Under the pieces are notes generated by a model. The model saw only the letters and a list, made by a program, of their open reading frames with translations, did not search any database and was not told where the DNA came from. The translations under genes and the position numbers were made by a program. A stretch of 64,000 bases of DNA from Microbacterium sp. BH-3-3-3 (GTDB lineage Bacteria > Actinomycetota > Actinomycetes > Actinomycetales > Microbacteriaceae): the NCBI RefSeq assembly GCF_007679045.1, contig NZ_VEFS01000003.1, positions 231,785 to 295,784 on the forward strand. The letters are read 5' to 3'. This document shows, piece by piece, positions 49,814-57,284 of this stretch (position 1 is the stretch's first letter; each line of letters begins with the position of its first letter).

Positions 49814-49842
49814 ATGACCGGGACACCGGTTCTGGGTAGGGT
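49814..49842 (+). promoter_or_regulatory. Candidate glnA promoter
   Basis: ATGACC (49814-49819), a 17-bp spacer and TAGGGT (49837-49842). The position directly downstream of the GlnR-type box suits activation. Confidence 0.5.
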
Positions 49843-49897
49843 CGAGGAGGCTGGCCGAGGCCGGCATGATCCCGAATGTTCTACCTCTGGAGTCTTC

Positions 49898-51322
49898 ATG
49901 TTCAAAGATTCGTCCGAGGTGCTCAAGTTCATCCAGGACGAGGACGTCAAGTTCCTCGACATCCGTTTCACGGATCTTCCTGGTGTGCAGCAGCACTTCA
50001 ACATCCCCGCCTCGACCGTCGACGAGGAGTTCTTCACCGTCGGACAGCTGTTCGATGGCTCGTCGATCCGCGGGTTCGCGAACATCCACGAGTCGGACAT
50101 GCAGCTGATCCCCGACGTGACGACCGCGTACGTCGATCAGTTCCGCGAGGCCAAGACCCTCGTCATGATCTTCGACATCTACAACCCCCGCAACGGTGAG
50201 ATCTACGGCAAGGACCCGCGTCAGGTCGCCAAGAAGGCCGAGAAGTACCTCGCCTCCACCGGCATCGCCGACACCGCGTTCTTCGCCCCCGAGGCCGAGT
50301 TCTACATCTTCGACGACGTCCGCTACGAGGTGAAGCAGAACTCGAGCTTCTACTCGGTCGACTCCGAAGAAGGCGCCTGGAACACCGGTCGCGAAGAAGA
50401 AGGCGGAAACCTCGCCAACAAGACCCCCTACAAGGGCGGCTACTTCCCCGTCTCGCCGGTCGACAAGACCGCCGACCTGCGCGACGACATCACCCTCAAG
50501 CTGATCGAGGCGGGCTTCGCGCTCGAGCGTTCGCACCACGAGGTCGGTACCGGTGGTCAGCAGGAGATCAACTACCGCTTCGACACGATGCTGCACGCGG
50601 CCGACGACATCCTGAAGTTCAAGTACATCGTCAAGAACACCTGCGAGCAGTGGGGCAAGGTCGCGACCTTCATGCCCAAGCCGCTCTTCGGTGACAACGG
50701 CTCCGGCATGCACACGCACCAGTCGCTGTGGAACGACGGCAAGCCGCTGTTCTACGACGAGACCGGCTACGGCGGACTCTCCGACGTCGCCCGCTGGTAC
50801 ATCGGTGGTCTGCTGGCGCACGCGCCCGCCGTCCTCGCCTTCACCAACCCGACCCTCAACAGCTACCACCGTCTGGTGAAGGGCTTCGAGGCGCCGGTCA
50901 ACCTGGTGTACTCGGCCGGTAACCGCTCCGCGGCCATCCGCATCCCGATCACGGGTACCAACCCCAAGGCCAAGCGCATCGAGTTCCGCGCTCCCGACGC
51001 CTCGGGCAACCCGTACCTCGCGTTCGCGGCGCAGCTCATGGCCGGCATCGACGGCATCAAGAACCGCATCGAGCCGCACGAGCCCGTCGACAAGGACCTC
51101 TACGAGCTCCCCGCCGAAGAGGCCAGGAACATCCCGCAGGTTCCGAACTCGCTGCTCGACTCGCTCGAGGCTCTGCGCGCCGACCACGAGTTCCTGCTCG
51201 CCGGTGGCGTCTTCACGCAGGAGCTCATCGACACCTGGATCGAGTACAAGATCGAGAACGAGATCCAGCCGATCGCCCAGCGCCCGCACCCCTTCGAGTA
51301 CGAGCTGTACTTCGGGGTCTGA
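49898..51322 (+). CDS. glnA: Glutamine synthetase type I
   Basis: 474 residues. It makes glutamine from glutamate, ammonium and ATP as a dodecamer. Motifs: [16 protein letters not shown] near the N-terminus, [12 protein letters not shown] and [16 protein letters not shown] (metal-binding Glu), [19 protein letters not shown], and NRSAAIRIP. The adenylylation site is Tyr in [11 protein letters not shown] (about residue 403), so activity can be switched by GlnE encoded at 57285-60275. The ATG at 49898 is at [12 protein letters not shown]. Nitrogen control by GlnR is indicated by the upstream box. Confidence 0.97.
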   Translation: MFKDSSEVLKFIQDEDVKFLDIRFTDLPGVQQHFNIPASTVDEEFFTVGQLFDGSSIRGFANIHESDMQLIPDVTTAYVDQFREAKTLVMIFDIYNPRNGEIYGKDPRQVAKKAEKYLASTGIADTAFFAPEAEFYIFDDVRYEVKQNSSFYSVDSEEGAWNTGREEEGGNLANKTPYKGGYFPVSPVDKTADLRDDITLKLIEAGFALERSHHEVGTGGQQEINYRFDTMLHAADDILKFKYIVKNTCEQWGKVATFMPKPLFGDNGSGMHTHQSLWNDGKPLFYDETGYGGLSDVARWYIGGLLAHAPAVLAFTNPTLNSYHRLVKGFEAPVNLVYSAGNRSAAIRIPITGTNPKAKRIEFRAPDASGNPYLAFAAQLMAGIDGIKNRIEPHEPVDKDLYELPAEEARNIPQVPNSLLDSLEALRADHEFLLAGGVFTQELIDTWIEYKIENEIQPIAQRPHPFEYELYFGV

Positions 51323-51340
51323 TCGCCCGATCATCCACGT

Positions 51341-51378
51341 CGACGCCCGTCCCCGCCGTTTCGCGGGGGCGGGCGTCG
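51341..51378 (+). terminator. Terminator of glnA
   Basis: CGACGCCCG (51341-51349) pairs with CGGGCGTCG (51370-51378), with CCCCGC/GCGGGG inside and a CGTTTC loop, 18 bp after the stop. The hairpin resembles the one at 55051-55089. Confidence 0.8.
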
Positions 51379-51506
51379 CCGCGTTCGGCGGGGGTGTCTT
51401 CACACGCGCGTCACCGGACGCTCCCCTCGCACGCGCCGGTTGCTCGGCACTCGATTCCGGATGCCGTTCCGCGCGCACTCGACGGTGACGCCGCACGCCG
51501 CCCGGT

Positions 51507-52472
51507 TCAGACCGCGCAGCGCCGCAGGGTGTCGCGACTGACACCGGTCAGCTCGCTGACCGCCCGCTGGCTCAGCTGACCGTCGCGCAGCAGCGCCTCG
51601 GCGGCCGCGCGACGTCGTGCGGGCGGCAGGGCCGCGAACCTCTCCTGCGTGACCGTGCGCAGCGCCCGGGCCCCGGGCACGGTGGTCGTCGCGGCGAAGC
51701 GGCGCGCGCGTTCGATCCCGCGCACGAGCGCGCGGGGCGTTTCACCGAGGCTGAGCGCGGCGAGAATTTGGGCTTCGCGCGGGTCGAGTCCGTCGACCTC
51801 GGTGTGCAGGAGTTCGGCGATCGCGTCGACCGAGGGAAGCTCGACGGTGATGATGTGGTCGGTCGGGGGCACGGCATCCGGAACCGTTGTCTCGACCAGG
51901 GTCAGGCATCCCCGCGGGATGGCGGCCAGAAGACTCGCCACGGCGGAGGGCTCGCGCCCGTGGGCGTTCAGCAGTGCGACGGTCATGCCGGGACCCACCT
52001 CGTGCCGTACCCCGTCGACGAGCTGATCGACCGCCTCGTCGCCGTCGAGGTCGACTGTCGCGAGCGGGCGGGCGCGACGGTGCGCCGTCCAGCGGATCAG
52101 GGTGGACTTGCCGGTTCCGGGGTCGCCGACCACGCTGATGGTCCCGTCGGCTCGCGCGGGCGCGTCGGCTCCGCCGAGGGGTCTGAGGCCCGCGGGCACG
52201 ACCCCCTCGATCCGGATGCCGCGGCGCGGGCCACGACCGGCGGCAGCGCGACGCGGGGTGGGGCGGGTGCGGGCGAGGATCCGCGCGATCACCTCGCTCG
52301 CGCCGTCGCTGTCGTGACCGGCGATCTGCTCGAGAGTGGCGACCGTCGAGGGCCCGGGGCTCGCGAGAGCGAGCTCGATGATCTCGGCGAGGTCGTCGGC
52401 GGCCAGGCGCACTTGTCGGCGACCGCGCGGCGAGGAACGGACGGCACGAGGTATCGCGGGAACAGCGGACAT
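51507..52472 (-). CDS. P-loop protein with C-terminal helix-turn-helix
   Basis: 321 residues. A Walker A motif VVGDPGTGKSTLIRW (about residue 118) and a hydrophobic beta strand ending in D (TVDLDGDEAV) define a P-loop ATPase-like core, and the last 25 residues (DGQLSQRAVSELTGVSRDTLRRCAV) form a typical HTH for DNA recognition. The ATPase resembles those of STAND/LuxR-like regulators but is much shorter. I do not recognise the family. The ATG at 52472 has GGGAGA upstream. A longer N-terminal frame exists. It lies between two genes of unrelated function; target unknown. Confidence 0.75.
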   Translation of the reverse strand: MSAVPAIPRAVRSSPRGRRQVRLAADDLAEIIELALASPGPSTVATLEQIAGHDSDGASEVIARILARTRPTPRRAAAGRGPRRGIRIEGVVPAGLRPLGGADAPARADGTISVVGDPGTGKSTLIRWTAHRRARPLATVDLDGDEAVDQLVDGVRHEVGPGMTVALLNAHGREPSAVASLLAAIPRGCLTLVETTVPDAVPPTDHIITVELPSVDAIAELLHTEVDGLDPREAQILAALSLGETPRALVRGIERARRFAATTTVPGARALRTVTQERFAALPPARRRAAAEALLRDGQLSQRAVSELTGVSRDTLRRCAV

Positions 52473-52555
52473 GGGGGTCTCCCGAAGCTGAATCGACAGG
52501 GAACCGGCCATCGGGTGACGACCGTCGAGCCGCGGAGGGGCGGCTGCGTGTCGGA

Positions 52556-52951
52556 TCAGGTACGGGAGACGGAGGAGAGGGAGAGGGGATGCCGCGGCGG
52601 GGGCGCGTCGGGGACGTCGACCGAACGCGGTCCGCGCCGGGTGACGAACGGCACCACGGCGACCGCGGCGGCCAGAGCGAGCACGAGGACCGTGGTGCCG
52701 TCAGCGGTCGAGCTGTGCACGGCATCCGCCTCGACGGGAGGGACGAGATCGACCGCCGGTGCGCCGTCCGAGTCGGCGTGCGCCAACGACCCCACGGTGA
52801 CGGCCGCGTGGGCCGTGCCTTCGTGATCGCCGGCATCGACATCCACGTGCGTGGTCGCCCACGCGCTGCACAGCAGGAACAGCGCGAGCAGCAGCCGCAC
52901 CGCGCGCTCGACGGCGCGCCGGCCGGGGGGAGGCGAGGCGGCGGGGGTCAT
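52556..52951 (-). CDS. Small secreted or membrane-anchored protein
   Basis: 131 residues. A first hydrophobic segment (AVRLLLALFLLCSAWATTHVDV, about 19-40) is a signal or anchor, and a second (TVLVLALAAAVAVVPFVTRRG, about 88-108) ends with positive residues, so a hairpin topology with an external loop of about 45 residues containing DHEGTAH and HADSDGAP is likely. The external His and Asp could bind metal. Size and layout recall small DUF6153-like proteins, but I cannot confirm it. It is divergent from the alkaline phosphatase gene. Confidence 0.65.
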   Translation of the reverse strand: MTPAASPPPGRRAVERAVRLLLALFLLCSAWATTHVDVDAGDHEGTAHAAVTVGSLAHADSDGAPAVDLVPPVEADAVHSSTADGTTVLVLALAAAVAVVPFVTRRGPRSVDVPDAPPPRHPLSLSSVSRT

Positions 52952-53112
52952 CGCTGCGAGCCTACGGACGGCTCCCCCGCACCGAGCCGAAGTGGACGAG
53001 TGGCAACCGATCGGACACCTGATCTTCACCTGTGCGCGGGGCTGAGGTGCCCTCACGTCGATGGTCTGGAACAGCGGTCGACGACCGCCTCGACAGGACG
53101 AAGGACTCCCCC

Positions 53113-55038
53113 ATGGACTCACGCACTTCTCGACGCCTCAGAACGGCCGCCGCCGCGGTCGCGGTGGCGCTGACCGCCTCGACCTCGGTGGCGATGCTCG
53201 CCGCCCCCGCCCTCGCGGCGACCCCCGGCGACGTGGCCGAGCACGGCGGCGCCACGCGCAACGACGGCGACATGACCGACGCGCTGCGCGAGTCGATCGT
53301 CGACGGCCCCGCCAAGAACGTCATCCTGCTCATCGGCGATGGCATGGGCGACTCCGAGATCACGGTCGCCCGCAACTACGCCGAGGGTGCGGGCGGGCGC
53401 TTCGCCGGTATCGACGCGCTGCCGCTGACGGGTCAGTACACGACCTACTCGGTGAACGAGCAGGGTCAGCCCAACTACGCCTCGGAGTCGGCCTCGACGG
53501 CCAGCGCCTGGTCGACCGGCACCAAGACCGTCAACGGGCGCCTCAGCGTCGACTTCCAGAACAAGCCGCAGTCCACCCTGCTCGAGATCGCGAAAGCGAA
53601 CGGATTGAAGACGGGCAACGTCTCGACCGCCGAGATCCAGGACGCGACCCCCGGCGCGGAGATCGCGCACATCTCGGCGCGCGGCTGCTACGGCCCCGAG
53701 CAGACCACTGAGAAGTGCTCGTCGGAGGCTCTCGAGAACGGCGGCCTCGGCTCGATCAGCGAGCAGCTGCTGAACGTGCGCCCCGACGTCACCCTGGGTG
53801 GCGGCGCGGCGAGCTTCACGCAGACCGCCGCGGCCGGCGCCTGGAAGGGCGAGACGCTGTTCGCCCAGGCCGAGGACCGCGGCTACACCCTCGTCGATGA
53901 CGCCGCCGGCCTCGACGCGGTCACCGGGGCCGACGCCGACCAGCCGCTGCTCGGCCTGTTCAGCGAGGGCAACTTCCCGGTGCGGTGGAACGGGCCCGAG
54001 GCCACCGACCTCACCGCGGGCGGCGACCTGCCCGAGGCCGTGTCGTGCACCGAGAACCCCGAGCGTCTCGCGAGCGGACTGTCGCTGGCATCCCTGACCT
54101 CGAAGGCGATCGACCTGCTCGACGGTGACGAGGGCTTCTTCCTGCAGGTCGAGGGCGCGAGCATCGACAAGCAGGATCACGCCGCCAACGCGTGCGGCCA
54201 GATCGGTGAGACCGTCGACCTCGACGAGGCCGTGCAGGTCGCGATGGACTTCGCGCGCACCCAGGGCGACACCCTCGTCGTCGTGACCGCCGACCACGCC
54301 CACACCAGCCAGATCGTCGGTTCGGCCATCCCCGGTTTGAACACGCACCTGTTGACCGCCGACGGCCAGCCGATGATCGTCGCCTACGGCACCTCGCCCG
54401 AGGGTGGCTCGCAGCAGCACACCGGAGCGCAGGTGCGCATCGCGGGCTACGGTCCGGGCGCGGCCAACGTGGTGGGCCTGACCGATCAGACCGACCTGTT
54501 CTTCACCGCCGCGAACGGTCTCGCGCTCGAGCAGAACCTCGCCGCGCTGAGCGCCGAGGCGACCGTGTCGGTTCCGTCGGAGGTGCGCCCCGGCGACACC
54601 TTCATCGTGGCGGCCGACGGTTTCGCGGCCGACTGGCAGCTCACGGGTGCGGTGACGGATGCCGCGGACCTCGGCCAGCGTGACGCGCTGCGGGGATCGT
54701 CCCGGTTCGAGGCGACGGCACCTGACGCCGAGGGCACCTACGAGGTCTCGGTCCGCGGAACGCAGACCGGCACGACCAAGACCACCTCGGTCACGGTGTC
54801 GGCGGCCGCGGCTCCGGCCCCGACCACGGCTCCCACGACGGCCCCCACGCCTGAGCCCTCGCAGTCGGCGGGCGCCGGTGCCGGTGCCGGCACGGGCGCC
54901 GGTCAGGGCGGCAACGGATCGCCCCTCGCCACGACGGGTGCGGCCCTGCCGATCGGTGCCGCGGTGCTCGCGGCGGGTCTGCTCGCGGTCGGCGCGTACC
55001 TGCGTTCGCGTCGTCGTCGCCACACCGAGTTCGTCTGA
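53113..55038 (+). CDS. phoA: Secreted alkaline phosphatase with cell-wall sorting-like C-terminus
   Basis: 641 residues. The signal peptide has a twin-arginine-like start [16 protein letters not shown] and cleavage near APALA-AT. Active-site features are [10 protein letters not shown] (metal Asp), the phosphorylated Ser126 in [33 protein letters not shown] and [12 protein letters not shown]. After the catalytic domain comes a beta-sandwich-like region (about 500-580), a Pro/Thr/Gly-rich linker, then PLATTG, a hydrophobic helix and RSRRRR, the pattern of a class E sortase LAxTG signal. It scavenges phosphate at the surface. The usual Asp before Ser is Glu here. Confidence 0.9.
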   Translation: MDSRTSRRLRTAAAAVAVALTASTSVAMLAAPALAATPGDVAEHGGATRNDGDMTDALRESIVDGPAKNVILLIGDGMGDSEITVARNYAEGAGGRFAGIDALPLTGQYTTYSVNEQGQPNYASESASTASAWSTGTKTVNGRLSVDFQNKPQSTLLEIAKANGLKTGNVSTAEIQDATPGAEIAHISARGCYGPEQTTEKCSSEALENGGLGSISEQLLNVRPDVTLGGGAASFTQTAAAGAWKGETLFAQAEDRGYTLVDDAAGLDAVTGADADQPLLGLFSEGNFPVRWNGPEATDLTAGGDLPEAVSCTENPERLASGLSLASLTSKAIDLLDGDEGFFLQVEGASIDKQDHAANACGQIGETVDLDEAVQVAMDFARTQGDTLVVVTADHAHTSQIVGSAIPGLNTHLLTADGQPMIVAYGTSPEGGSQQHTGAQVRIAGYGPGAANVVGLTDQTDLFFTAANGLALEQNLAALSAEATVSVPSEVRPGDTFIVAADGFAADWQLTGAVTDAADLGQRDALRGSSRFEATAPDAEGTYEVSVRGTQTGTTKTTSVTVSAAAAPAPTTAPTTAPTPEPSQSAGAGAGAGTGAGQGGNGSPLATTGAALPIGAAVLAAGLLAVGAYLRSRRRRHTEFV

Positions 55039-55050
55039 GCTTTTCCTGCT

Positions 55051-55089
55051 CGACGCCCGTCCTCGCTTTCGCGGTGAGGGCGGGCGTCG
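55051..55089 (+). terminator. Terminator of phoA
   Basis: CGACGCCCG (55051-55059) pairs with CGGGCGTCG (55081-55089), with TCCTCGC/GCGGTGA partly pairing inside; 12 bp after the stop. Confidence 0.75.
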
Positions 55090-55106
55090 CGTCGTCGTGT
55101 CAGCTC

Positions 55107-55418
55107 TCAGCCGGCCCGAGCCGCACGCTTCTGCTCCTGGAACACCCGGATCGCCTCGTAGCGCTCCGCCGACCGGGCCTGCCGTTTGGCGGCCTCCTCC
55201 TCACGCACCTTCGGAGCGGCAGCGGTGACGAGGTCGTCGAGCAGATGCCGGACGGATGCCGAGATCTCGGCGACGGCGCGATCGAAGACCTCTTGATTGG
55301 CCCGTGACGGTTTCGTCGTGCCTACGATCTTGCGCACGAACTGGAGCGCGGCGTCGTGGCACTCGGCATCCGTCGCCGGAGGCTCGAAGTTGTGCAGGGG
55401 GACGATGTTGCGGCACAT
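55107..55418 (-). CDS. DUF2277 domain protein
   Basis: 103 residues. The family start MCRNIVPLHNFEPPATDAE is followed by LQFVRKIVGTTKPSRANQEVFDRAVAEI and a basic helical tail with EEAAKRQARSAERYEAI. The conserved Cys and His at the N-terminus are family features. Function unknown; a DNA or RNA-binding role is sometimes proposed for its charge. Convergent with phoA and divergent from the acyl-CoA ligase gene. Confidence 0.88.
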   Translation of the reverse strand: MCRNIVPLHNFEPPATDAECHDAALQFVRKIVGTTKPSRANQEVFDRAVAEISASVRHLLDDLVTAAAPKVREEEAAKRQARSAERYEAIRVFQEQKRAARAG

Positions 55419-55547
55419 GCCCGCCAGGGTAGGCCCGTCCGCGCCTGATGGCCAGTGTCGCCGGCCCGATGCAGACCGGCCGGGTTCCCGGCATCCGCAC
55501 AGGCGCCCCTCCGCCGCGATGTCGGAGGTCCGCGCAAGGATGGGAGC

Positions 55548-57242
55548 ATGCAGGACTCCCCCTACGCCTCGCGTCCGTGGTCGACCTCCTACGCCGAGGG
55601 GGTGCCGCTCGACATCGACGCGCCGTCGCAGACGCTGCCCGAGATGCTTGCCGCGAGCGTTGCCGCGTACGGCAAGAAGACCGCGCTCGAGTTCTTCGGC
55701 GCGACGACGACCTACCGCGAACTAGGTGACCAGGTGTCGCGTGCGGCCGAGGGGCTGCGCCGGCTCGGCGTGCGCGCGGGCGATCGCGTCGCGCTCATCC
55801 TGCCGAACAGCCCGCAGCACGTCGTGGCGTTCTACGCGGCGCTGCGGCTCGGCGCGATCGTGATCGAGCACAACCCGCTCTACACGCAGCGCGAGCTGCG
55901 TCACCAGTTCGAAGACCACGGCGCGCGGTTCGCGATCGTGTGGGACAAGATCGCCGACACCGTCGCGGAGTTCCCCTCCGACCTCGCGCTCGAGCACATC
56001 GTCAGCGTCGACATCACCGCCGCCCTTCCGCTCGGAAAACGCCTCGCCCTGCGCCTGCCGGTCGCCAAGGCGCGCGCCGCGCGTGCGCAGCTCACGGCCG
56101 CGCCCACCTCGAAGCGCCCGACGGCGTGGGCGAAGCTGCTCACGCGGGGCACGCTCTCGCGTAAGCATCGGGGTCCGCAGCTCGAAGACATCGCCCTGCT
56201 GCAGTACACCAGCGGCACGACGGGCACGCCGAAGGGTGCCGTGCTCACCCACGCCAACCTGCGCGCGAACGCGATGCAGGGGCGCGCCTGGGTTCCGGGG
56301 CTGCATGACGGCGAAGAGACGTTCTACGGCGTGCTGCCGCTGTTCCACGCCTACGGGCTCACCCTGTGCCTGACCTTCGCGATGAGCATCGGCGCGAAGC
56401 TCGTGCTGTTCCCGAAGTACGACCTCGAGCTGGTGGCCGCCGCGGCGAAGAAGAGCCCGCCGACGTTCCTGCCGGCCGTTCCGCCGATCTACGACCAGCT
56501 CGCCCGCGCCGCCGCCCGCGGCACGATCGACCTCACCAGCGTGCGCTTCGCCATCTCGGGGGCCATGAGTCTTCCGGTCGCGACCGTCGACCGGTGGGAG
56601 GCTGCGACCGGTGGCCTGCTCGTCGAGGGATACGGCATGACCGAGTCGTCTCCGGTGGCGCTGGGCAACCCCATCGGGCCGTCACGTCGTCCAGGCACCG
56701 TGGGCGTGCCGTTCCCGAGCACCGACATCCGTGTGGTCGACCCCGAAGACCCGTCCGTCGACCGACCGCTCGGTGAGGCCGGTGAGTTGCTTCTGCGCGG
56801 ACCCCAGGTCTTCCAGGGGTACTGGAACCGACCGGGCGACACCGCCGAGACCCTGTTGCGGGGCGGATGGCTGCGCACGGGCGACATCGCGACCGTCTCG
56901 ACCGACGGCTTCGTCACCATCGTGGACCGCTTGAAAGAGATCATCATCACGGGTGGCTTCAACGTCTCGCCGAGCGAGGTCGAAGACGTGCTCACCTCGC
57001 ACCCCGACATCGCCGGTGCCGCTGTGGTCGCGCTGCCGAAGTCGCAGGGCGGAGAAGACGTCGCAGCCGCCATCGTGCTGCGCGACGGCGTGCAGCTCGA
57101 GCCCGAAGCGATCCGCGACTTCTGCAAGACGCGCCTGGCCGCCTACAAGGTGCCGCGGCGGGTCATCGTGGTCGACGACCTGCCCCGCTCGTTGATCGGC
57201 AAGGTCCTGCGGCGCGAGGTGCGCGAGCGTCTGATGAAGTGA
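55548..57242 (+). CDS. fadD: Long-chain fatty acid--CoA ligase
   Basis: 564 residues. ANL-superfamily adenylating enzyme that activates a fatty acid to acyl-CoA through acyl-AMP. The AMP-binding P-loop YTSGTTGTPKGAVLTH (about residue 222), GYGMTESSPVALGNPIG, GWLRTGDIATVSTDGFVTIVDRLKE and the C-terminal Lys in GKVLRREVRERL are all present. The ATG at 55548 has AAGGATGGGAGC upstream; the longer frame from 55455 is not conserved. Its product would feed the beta-oxidation enzymes at 16835-20178. Confidence 0.94.
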   Translation: MQDSPYASRPWSTSYAEGVPLDIDAPSQTLPEMLAASVAAYGKKTALEFFGATTTYRELGDQVSRAAEGLRRLGVRAGDRVALILPNSPQHVVAFYAALRLGAIVIEHNPLYTQRELRHQFEDHGARFAIVWDKIADTVAEFPSDLALEHIVSVDITAALPLGKRLALRLPVAKARAARAQLTAAPTSKRPTAWAKLLTRGTLSRKHRGPQLEDIALLQYTSGTTGTPKGAVLTHANLRANAMQGRAWVPGLHDGEETFYGVLPLFHAYGLTLCLTFAMSIGAKLVLFPKYDLELVAAAAKKSPPTFLPAVPPIYDQLARAAARGTIDLTSVRFAISGAMSLPVATVDRWEAATGGLLVEGYGMTESSPVALGNPIGPSRRPGTVGVPFPSTDIRVVDPEDPSVDRPLGEAGELLLRGPQVFQGYWNRPGDTAETLLRGGWLRTGDIATVSTDGFVTIVDRLKEIIITGGFNVSPSEVEDVLTSHPDIAGAAVVALPKSQGGEDVAAAIVLRDGVQLEPEAIRDFCKTRLAAYKVPRRVIVVDDLPRSLIGKVLRREVRERLMK

Positions 57243-57284
57243 GGTCGAGGTCGGCGGATGCCACGCATGCGGCATCGGCCGATC

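Noticed and set aside
53020-53040. PHO box upstream of the alkaline phosphatase gene
   Set aside because: One TTCACC-like sequence is present, but no second copy at 11-bp spacing; evidence too weak.
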